Shown: positions 32,198 through 36,596 of the stretch, in pieces
How the letters are laid out: each line of letters starts with the position of its first letter
Position numbering within the stretch: the first letter of the stretch is position 1
Assembly (NCBI GenBank): GCA_008933825.1
Contig: WBUF01000024.1
Coordinates: 1-36,596 of the forward strand
Source of the DNA: Rhodocyclaceae bacterium
GTDB lineage: Bacteria > Pseudomonadota > Gammaproteobacteria > Burkholderiales > Rhodocyclaceae
DNA length: 36,596 nt
Direction of reading: 5' to 3'
The notes under the pieces: model-generated
Database searches by the model: none
Told to the model about the DNA's origin: nothing
The model's input: the letters and a program-made list of their open reading frames with translations, nothing else
Made by a program: the position numbers and the translations under genes

Positions 32198-32832
32198 TCC
32201 GCGGCATGCTTGCGGCGGGACGCCGGGCGGCCCTCGTTCTGGCCGCCCTGCTGGGCGGCTCCGCCCTGGCGCAGGCGCCCGCATCTTCGCCGCCAACGGC
32301 AACCGCCGTCTTCGCCGGCGGCTGCTTCTGGTGTCTGCAGGCCGATTTCGACAAGCTGCCCGGCGTGACGGCCACCGAAGTGGGCTACACGGGCGGGCGC
32401 ACCGCCGATCCGTCCTACGAGCAGGTCAGCGAGGGATACAGCGGCCATTTCGAGGCGGTGCGCGTCAGCTACGATCCATCCCGCCTGGCTTACGGACAAC
32501 TGCTCGACTACTTCTGGCGCCACATCGATCCGACCAACGCCGACGGGCAGTTCTGCGACAGCGGCACGCCCTACCGCAGCGCCATTTTTCCCCTGGACGA
32601 GACGCAGCGCCGCGCTGCCGATTCCGCCAGGGATGTGCTGGAAAAAAGCGGCCAGGTCGGCCCCGTTTTCACGCTCGTCATTCCGGCCGGCCCCTTCTAC
32701 CGCGCCGAGGAATATCACCAGAACTACTACAAGAACAATCCGATTCGCTACGGCTTCTACCGCGCCCTGTGCGGGCGCGACAAGCGTGTGAAGGAAATCT
32801 GGGGGCCGAAAACTAGCGCTTCCGCCCGGTGA
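32194..32832 (+). CDS. msrA: Exported peptide-methionine (S)-S-oxide reductase MsrA
   Basis: This 212-residue protein has a signal peptide (about 1-27, ALAQ), consistent with periplasmic repair of oxidised methionine. The catalytic GCFWC motif (43-47, nucleophile Cys44) and 'GYTGGRTADPSYEQVSEGYSGHFEAVRV' are complete, as is 'AEEYHQNYYKNNP' near the C-terminus. It starts inside the msrB stop codon. Its 3' end overlaps the convergent SDR gene by 20 bp. A reductant supply (DsbD or thioredoxin-like) is not in the window. Confidence 0.94.
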   Translation: MIRGMLAAGRRAALVLAALLGGSALAQAPASSPPTATAVFAGGCFWCLQADFDKLPGVTATEVGYTGGRTADPSYEQVSEGYSGHFEAVRVSYDPSRLAYGQLLDYFWRHIDPTNADGQFCDSGTPYRSAIFPLDETQRRAADSARDVLEKSGQVGPVFTLVIPAGPFYRAEEYHQNYYKNNPIRYGFYRALCGRDKRVKEIWGPKTSASAR

Positions 32833-33625
32833 AGGCGTCCATGCTCTTGCTGATGCCGAAGAAACCCATCAGCGCGTCGAACCACGCCGTCGGCAGCAGG
32901 CGCAGCGGGAAGGCGCAGCGCACGAACCAGGGCAGGATCACGCGCGACTCGTTGCGCTCAATGGCGCGCACGATGCGCCCGGCCACCGACTCCGGCTGCA
33001 GGATGGGCAGCAGGAGGGGAAAGCGCGTGCGCACGCCCTCGAACATGCCGGTGGAAATGTAGTACGGGCAGACCACGGTGGTGCGAATCGGCGCGCCGTC
33101 GTGCTTGAATTCCAGCCGCAGCGACTCGTCGAAGGCGATGGCGGCGGCCTTGCTCGCCGAGTAGTCGGCCAGGCGCGGCACGGCGGCGATGCCCGAGGCC
33201 GAGGCGATGGTGACGATGTGCCCCCGCCCCTGCGCCAGCATGCCGGGCAGGAAGGCGCGCGCGAGGCGGAACGGCGCCAGCGTATTCACCGCGAAAGTGC
33301 GCTCGATCTCCGCATCCGTCGCCTCCAGCAGCCGCTTGCCATCCACGATGCCGGCGTTGTTGATGAGGACGTCGACCGCGCCGTGCTCCGCCAGCGTGCG
33401 CGCCGCCGCCGCGGCGATGGCCTCGCGCACGGCAAGGTTGCAGGCATAGACCGACGCCTGACCGCCGGCAGCGGCGATCTCGGCGGCAACCGCCGCCAGG
33501 TGCGTCTCATCCACATCCCACAGAATCAGCCGCCCGTCCCGCGCCGCAATGCGCAGCGCCATCAGCCGCCCGATGCCGCTGGCGGCGCCAGTGATGAGCA
33601 CGCGTCGGTTCTGGAACTCGGACAT
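32813..33625 (-). CDS. Short-chain dehydrogenase/reductase (RDH10/DHRS-like)
   Basis: This is a 270-residue classical SDR. The NAD(P) motif TGAASGIG is at 12-19, NNAG at 89-92, and the catalytic YSASK (Tyr155, Lys159) with Ser142/144 is intact. Asp37 in 'LILWDVDE' after the second strand favours NAD(H). A hydrophobic C-terminal extension ('LPWFVRCAFPLRLLPTAWFDALMGFFGISKSMDAF') resembles membrane-associated retinol-dehydrogenase-like SDRs. The substrate is unknown. The start ATG at 33625 has GGGGAGAAACC upstream. It is the last gene before the CRISPR locus. Confidence 0.92.
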   Translation of the reverse strand: MSEFQNRRVLITGAASGIGRLMALRIAARDGRLILWDVDETHLAAVAAEIAAAGGQASVYACNLAVREAIAAAAARTLAEHGAVDVLINNAGIVDGKRLLEATDAEIERTFAVNTLAPFRLARAFLPGMLAQGRGHIVTIASASGIAAVPRLADYSASKAAAIAFDESLRLEFKHDGAPIRTTVVCPYYISTGMFEGVRTRFPLLLPILQPESVAGRIVRAIERNESRVILPWFVRCAFPLRLLPTAWFDALMGFFGISKSMDAFTGRKR

Positions 33626-33697
33626 GGTTTCTCCCCGCGGGAAAGTTCGTCTGCAGGCCGCATTATGGCGCAGGCGCGAACAACCGCCGTATCGGGG

Positions 33698-33712
33698 AGA
33701 CTGACTTTTCTT
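33698..33712 (-). repeat. AAGAAAAGTCAGTCT gene-end motif, copy 5
   Basis: It lies 16 nt downstream of the tracrRNA terminator hairpin in tracrRNA sense, and 73 bp upstream of the SDR start. It is identical over 15 bases to copy 3. This copy follows an RNA gene rather than a stop codon. Confidence 0.72.
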
Positions 33713-33727
33713 CGCCGGAAATGAGAA

Positions 33728-33753
33728 GGCCCGACAGGCAAGCCTGTCGGGCC
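33728..33753 (-). terminator. 3' hairpin of the tracrRNA
   Basis: GGCCCGACAGGC and GCCTGTCGGGCC form a perfect 12-bp stem with a two-base centre. On the minus strand it is followed by TTCTCATTT, a broken T-run, so it can serve as both the structural 3' stem-loop of the tracrRNA and a moderate intrinsic terminator. Confidence 0.75.
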
Positions 33754-33815
33754 GGATTCGGTCGTTACCCGAAGGTAACTACCTTATTGTAGCAACGGCT
33801 CTCACCCCGGAAGAC

Positions 33816-33821
33816 TACAAT
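33816..33821 (+). promoter_or_regulatory. Candidate -10 element for cas9 inside the anti-repeat
   Basis: TACAAT on the plus strand matches the -10 consensus at 5 of 6 positions and would start transcription about 25 nt before the cas9 ATG. In Neisseria the same TACAAT at the end of each CRISPR repeat is the -10 of per-spacer promoters. No good -35 is seen at 16-18 bp; the assignment is tentative. Confidence 0.4.
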
Positions 33822-33827
33822 GGAAAC

Positions 33828-33857
33828 ATTCTATACGCATGGGACGCCGTCATGCAA
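33828..33857 (-). promoter_or_regulatory. tracrRNA promoter overlapping the cas9 start codon
   Basis: On the minus strand, TAGAAT (33833-33828) matches TATAAT at 5 of 6 positions, 7 bases before the predicted tracrRNA 5' end. TTGCAT (33857-33852) is 18 bp upstream as a weak -35. The -35 element covers the cas9 ATG, so RNA polymerase at this promoter would sit on the cas9 ribosome-binding region. Confidence 0.6.
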
Positions 33858-36506
33858 CCGGAAAAAACTCCCTATACGCTGGGCCTGGACATCGGCATCG
33901 CCTCGGTAGGCTGGTGTGTCCTGGGCGAAAATCGCATTATCGACCTCGGAGTGCGTTGCTTTGACTCAGGCGAGGACAGCGACGGAAAGCCACATAACCA
34001 AGCCCGCCGCTCGGCTCGAGTAGCTCGAAACCGGTTGCATATGCGCCGCTGGCGTTTAAACCAGTTGCTGCTCCTATTCTGCGATATTGGACTTCTCTCT
34101 TCTCCAGACCCACGTTTACTAATCGCTCCGCCTCGAGTGAAAGGTATGCCTGATACCTCCAGCCCTTGGCAATTGCGCGCTCAGGGACTTGAACGTCGAC
34201 TTGAACCCTCCGAATGGGCGCGGGTTCTTTACTATCTTGTGAAACATCGAGGATTTGAATTCTTCCGCAAGAGTGAAATCGGAACCCCAGTCAAACTCAT
34301 AGACACAGACAATACATGCAGCGAGACAACAAAGGAAGATTCCCATGTGATAACGGCAGACGAAGAAAAGCAGCGCCTCACCGCTGCACTCAACAACACA
34401 CGCCAGTTGCTCGATAAATATCGTGTTCCCTATGAAAAACATCGCCAGCTACCATTAACTGTCGGCGCCTTGGCCATTTGGCTGTCGTCCGAGGACTACG
34501 CGCCTGGCGAACCTCGTCCCGATGAAACAGACCGCGAGCTCTTTCGCTCATCTTTCCGCAACAAAGACAAGAGCTACCGTCACTCCTTTTTCCGGGAAGC
34601 GCTTCGTCAAGAACTGCGCGAATTGTTCGTAGCGCAATATCAGCACGGCAATCCATACACCGCACTGAAGCTCCCAACTGATGGCGCTTACCTCCAGCAG
34701 ATGCAGACCCGCATTCCTGTCGGCAGCGATTCGCGGTCTGCGGGGTTGACGTTTCAGGATGCCGTTTTTGATCTATTCGACCTGCAACACCCGCCGCTTT
34801 ATGCAGAGCAAATCCGCGAAATGGTCGGCGAATGCGAGTTGGAGCCCGGATATCTCCGGGCATCCAAGAATACCTTCTCGGCAGAACGAGCCACTTGGCT
34901 TGAAAAACTCAATCACCTACGCATTCGCCGTAACGGGCCGGAAATGCTAACCAAAGAAGAACGCGCCTGCCTGATTGATCTGCCCTACGCGTACCGTACC
35001 GTGACACTGAAACTCGTGCGAGAAACCTTGATAGCGGAAGCCGGCTTCCCCGCTTCCTGGCGAGAGGCCAATTTTAACGTTGCCACCTATCAGGCAAAAC
35101 CTGCCAGCGATGGAACCTGGATTTTCATTGTGATGCCTGGCGATGAGCCTTTACGACTCGACAAATGGGCCAAGGACAAAGACCGGAAGAAGCGTCTGGC
35201 CGAAGCCAAGAAGTTGCTGACAGGAGGCGTCATGACTTTTCAGCAACTGCGCGAACTGCTACAGCTCACACCAGCAGACCGCTTCATCTACAGGATTTCG
35301 GACACATCCATCGTCCCGCGCAGTACGGAAGAAGAAACGCCCATCCCATTCGCCACGGAGAGCAACAAACTCTTGGCCGCAGGACAGACGTTCAAATACA
35401 TACAGGCCAACGGTAAAACCAAAGTCCTGCCTAAGGCCGCTTGGAAACTCGCAGCAACGCTCAAGGCACAATCCGCCCCTACGCTGGCGAACTGGCGAGG
35501 TATCCTTGCCTCACTGCCGGAAATGTCTGGCAATTGGCAGTTTGAACACTCAAGACAAGAAGAACACACCGTCGATGTCGAAGCCGAACCGCTAACATCG
35601 GTTCCTTTGCAATTCGAAGATGCACAAGCCGTCGAGGCCGATTTCAAGCTTGTTGAACTGAGAGGCTGGCATTCCCTACAATCGGCCTTAGCCAAACAGT
35701 TTCCTGACTTATGGCGCCGACTGGAGGCTGCTTATCGCAGTCCGCGCACAGAAAATGGTTTCAGGGCAGCCAAGGACATCGACGAGATCGCTGAAGTCCT
35801 AACAGTTTGCCAGACAGATCAAGAGGTCGAGCAGAAGCTGCACGAACTTGGCTATACCGATATGCAGGTCGAAGCCCTGCAAGCCATCAGCTTCAGCAAG
35901 TTCAGAAACCTGAGCCTTCATTCGCTGCGAAAAATTCTTCCATTTCTTGAAGATGGGCAGGTCTATAGCAAAGCTTGCGAACTGGCTGGTTATTCGCATT
36001 CCGAGAAACGAGCCCTCCGAAGAGGGAAAGGGATTCCGCCGCTCGCCACCTATATCTATCAGCGCCACCGCCACGGCAAACCGACCGGGCACATCGAAAA
36101 GCGTTACAAGGAACTGCGCAACCCCGTTGTGGCTCGTTCCCTCAACCAGGCGAGACTTGTTTTTAACGCGCTGGTCGCCAAACACGGCTCTCCAGCCTAC
36201 ATTCACGTAGAGACCTCCCGCGATCTGGCGCGCTCCAAAAAACTGCGTGATGAAATCAAGAAACAACAGGAAACCAACCGCAAGCGCAGCGAGAACATTC
36301 GGAGCGATCTGCGTAACAGGATAGGACATGACCCAAGCCCTCCCCAGATTCTCAAGATGCGGCTTTATGGAGAACAGGGTGGCAAGTGCATCTATACCGG
36401 TAGGTCCCTTGAACCCTACTTGGATTCCATGCTGAAAAACGAGGGGGATGTTGAAATCGACCATATTTGCTGTTGCTACGCGTTAAAAATTCCCCAGATT
36501 TTCTGA
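33852..36506 (+). CDS. cas9: Type II-C Cas9, 5' part, interrupted in the HNH domain by an insertion element
   Basis: This is an open frame of 884 codons, of which about the first 872 are Cas9. RuvC-I is YTLGLDIGIASVGW (Asp13), the Arg-rich bridge helix 'RRSARVARNRLHMRRWRLNQ' spans about 52-71, RuvC-II is YIHVETSRDLARSKKL (Glu787), and HNH begins 'GGKCIYTG...VEIDHI' (Asp870, His871). After DHI the frame runs into insertion-element DNA (CCCYALKIPQIF) and stops. The rest of HNH, RuvC-III and the PAM-interacting domain are missing, so the product is very likely inactive as a nuclease. Similarity to NmeCas9 is clear ('KEERACLIDLPYAYR', 'ISFSKFRNLSLHSLRKILPFLEDGQVYSKACE', 'ELRNPVVARSLNQARLVFNALV'). 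However, the HNH histidine is at 871 against 588 there, owing to a longer REC region. G+C is clearly lower than in neighbouring genes. Confidence 0.92.
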   Translation: MQPEKTPYTLGLDIGIASVGWCVLGENRIIDLGVRCFDSGEDSDGKPHNQARRSARVARNRLHMRRWRLNQLLLLFCDIGLLSSPDPRLLIAPPRVKGMPDTSSPWQLRAQGLERRLEPSEWARVLYYLVKHRGFEFFRKSEIGTPVKLIDTDNTCSETTKEDSHVITADEEKQRLTAALNNTRQLLDKYRVPYEKHRQLPLTVGALAIWLSSEDYAPGEPRPDETDRELFRSSFRNKDKSYRHSFFREALRQELRELFVAQYQHGNPYTALKLPTDGAYLQQMQTRIPVGSDSRSAGLTFQDAVFDLFDLQHPPLYAEQIREMVGECELEPGYLRASKNTFSAERATWLEKLNHLRIRRNGPEMLTKEERACLIDLPYAYRTVTLKLVRETLIAEAGFPASWREANFNVATYQAKPASDGTWIFIVMPGDEPLRLDKWAKDKDRKKRLAEAKKLLTGGVMTFQQLRELLQLTPADRFIYRISDTSIVPRSTEEETPIPFATESNKLLAAGQTFKYIQANGKTKVLPKAAWKLAATLKAQSAPTLANWRGILASLPEMSGNWQFEHSRQEEHTVDVEAEPLTSVPLQFEDAQAVEADFKLVELRGWHSLQSALAKQFPDLWRRLEAAYRSPRTENGFRAAKDIDEIAEVLTVCQTDQEVEQKLHELGYTDMQVEALQAISFSKFRNLSLHSLRKILPFLEDGQVYSKACELAGYSHSEKRALRRGKGIPPLATYIYQRHRHGKPTGHIEKRYKELRNPVVARSLNQARLVFNALVAKHGSPAYIHVETSRDLARSKKLRDEIKKQQETNRKRSENIRSDLRNRIGHDPSPPQILKMRLYGEQGGKCIYTGRSLEPYLDSMLKNEGDVEIDHICCCYALKIPQIF

Positions 36507-36596
36507 GATCTGCGCGTTCAAAATTACCCAGGGTGATTAACCTCCGCTGCTCGATTGTTGAGCAGGGAAGTCGAGGAGATGATCACCATGAAGCAA
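36468..36596 (+). mobile_element. Left end of an IS21-like insertion sequence inside cas9
   Basis: Cas9 similarity ends after the Ile codon at 36465-36467. From there the DNA has a TG start (TGCTGTTGC or TGTTGC) and two 18-bp direct repeats, GCGTTAAAAATTCCCCAG (36480-36497) and GCGTTCAAAATTACCCAG (36514-36531), matching at 16 of 18 positions. Multiple subterminal repeats of this kind are typical of IS21-family ends, where they bind the IstA transposase. A small hairpin CTGCTC...GAGCAG (36547-36565) and an ORF start with GAGGAG follow. The element runs off the window, so the right end and target duplication cannot be seen. Confidence 0.82.
36588..36596 (+). CDS. Start of insertion-sequence transposase gene (istA-like), cut by the window edge
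   Basis: GAGGAG at 36573-36578 is followed by in-frame ATG codons at 36579 and 36588; the second has the better spacing (9 nt). Only Met-Lys-Gln is visible. Assignment as the IstA-type transposase rests on its position after the IS21-like terminal repeats, not on its own sequence. Confidence 0.45.

Larger units (their letters stand above)
33721..33821 (-). ncRNA. Type II-C tracrRNA
   Basis: The minus-strand sequence from 33821 gives a 36-nt anti-repeat with ends ATTGTAG...CTACAAT (33821-33786). It then runs GAGAGCCGTTGCTACAATAAGG (last part, 33803-33782), which matches the N. meningitidis tracrRNA at 21 of 22 positions. Next comes a hairpin GTTACC-UUCG-GGTAAC (33779-33764) closed by a stable UUCG tetraloop. 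A 12-bp terminal hairpin follows (33753-33728). This order of anti-repeat, short stem and GC-rich 3' hairpin is that of NmeCas9-type tracrRNAs. It is divergent from cas9, and its promoter overlaps the cas9 start. It should pair with a crRNA repeat and guide RNase III processing. Confidence 0.88.

Noticed and set aside
33786..33821. Single CRISPR repeat or start of an array
   Set aside because: Only one copy is present, and similarity to N. meningitidis tracrRNA continues past the repeat-like part, so it is the anti-repeat of a tracrRNA.
36471..36480. Shared GTTGCTAC between the IS end and the tracrRNA as evidence of common origin
   Set aside because: The match is only eight bases with no extension on either side and is probably coincidence.

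Overview
The window is a chromosomal segment of a G+C-rich betaproteobacterium, most likely a member of the Rhodocyclales. This is inferred from the gene content: a divergent ppx/ppk1 pair, a fused-subunit 2-oxoacid:acceptor oxidoreductase with a GltD-like flavoprotein as described in Azoarcus/Thauera relatives, a Liv-type transporter in line with an acyl-CoA ligase, and a Neisseria-like type II-C CRISPR tracrRNA. No 16S or other phylogenetic marker is present, so the assignment is tentative.

Layout. Positions 67-6383 (minus) hold a Liv-family ABC transporter (livG, livF, substrate-binding protein, livH, with livM presumably beyond the left edge), preceded in transcription order by an AMP-forming acyl-CoA synthetase and a crotonase-fold protein. 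Together they look like an uptake and CoA-activation unit for an organic acid. Positions 6424-9885 (minus) hold an Mla/MCE-type phospholipid transporter. Positions 9953-13683 hold the divergent polyphosphate genes ppx and ppk1. Positions 13789-14884 (plus) hold a ParD/ParE toxin-antitoxin pair and a MAPEG protein. Positions 15065-20412 have visibly lower G+C and carry an M13 metallopeptidase, a secreted unknown, a LprI-MliC-META lysozyme-inhibitor-like fusion and an MscS channel. relA follows (20533-22725), then a 2-oxoglutarate-oxidoreductase-like cluster with two flavoproteins (22844-28406). Positions 28520-32832 carry small housekeeping and stress genes: a DMT exporter, OsmC, MtfA, a flavodoxin, a small zincin-like protein and an exported MsrB/MsrA pair. 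An SDR gene follows.

The right edge is a CRISPR-Cas locus. A tracrRNA clearly related to that of Neisseria meningitidis lies on the minus strand, divergent from cas9. The cas9 frame has an N-terminal half almost 300 residues longer than NmeCas9, and it is cut exactly after the HNH Asp-His-Ile motif by the left end of an IS21-like element. The Cas9 nuclease encoded here is therefore probably dead. The CRISPR array and cas1/cas2 are not in the window.

The least explained signal is a 12-14 bp motif, core AAAAGTCAGTC. It occurs five times, each time just 3' of a gene (four proteins and the tracrRNA) and always in that gene's sense orientation. The copies also mark the edges of gene blocks that differ in composition or look accessory (toxin-antitoxin block, 15-20.4 kb island, CRISPR locus). 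It could be a 3'-end RNA signal or a recombination/insertion mark; the sequence alone does not decide.
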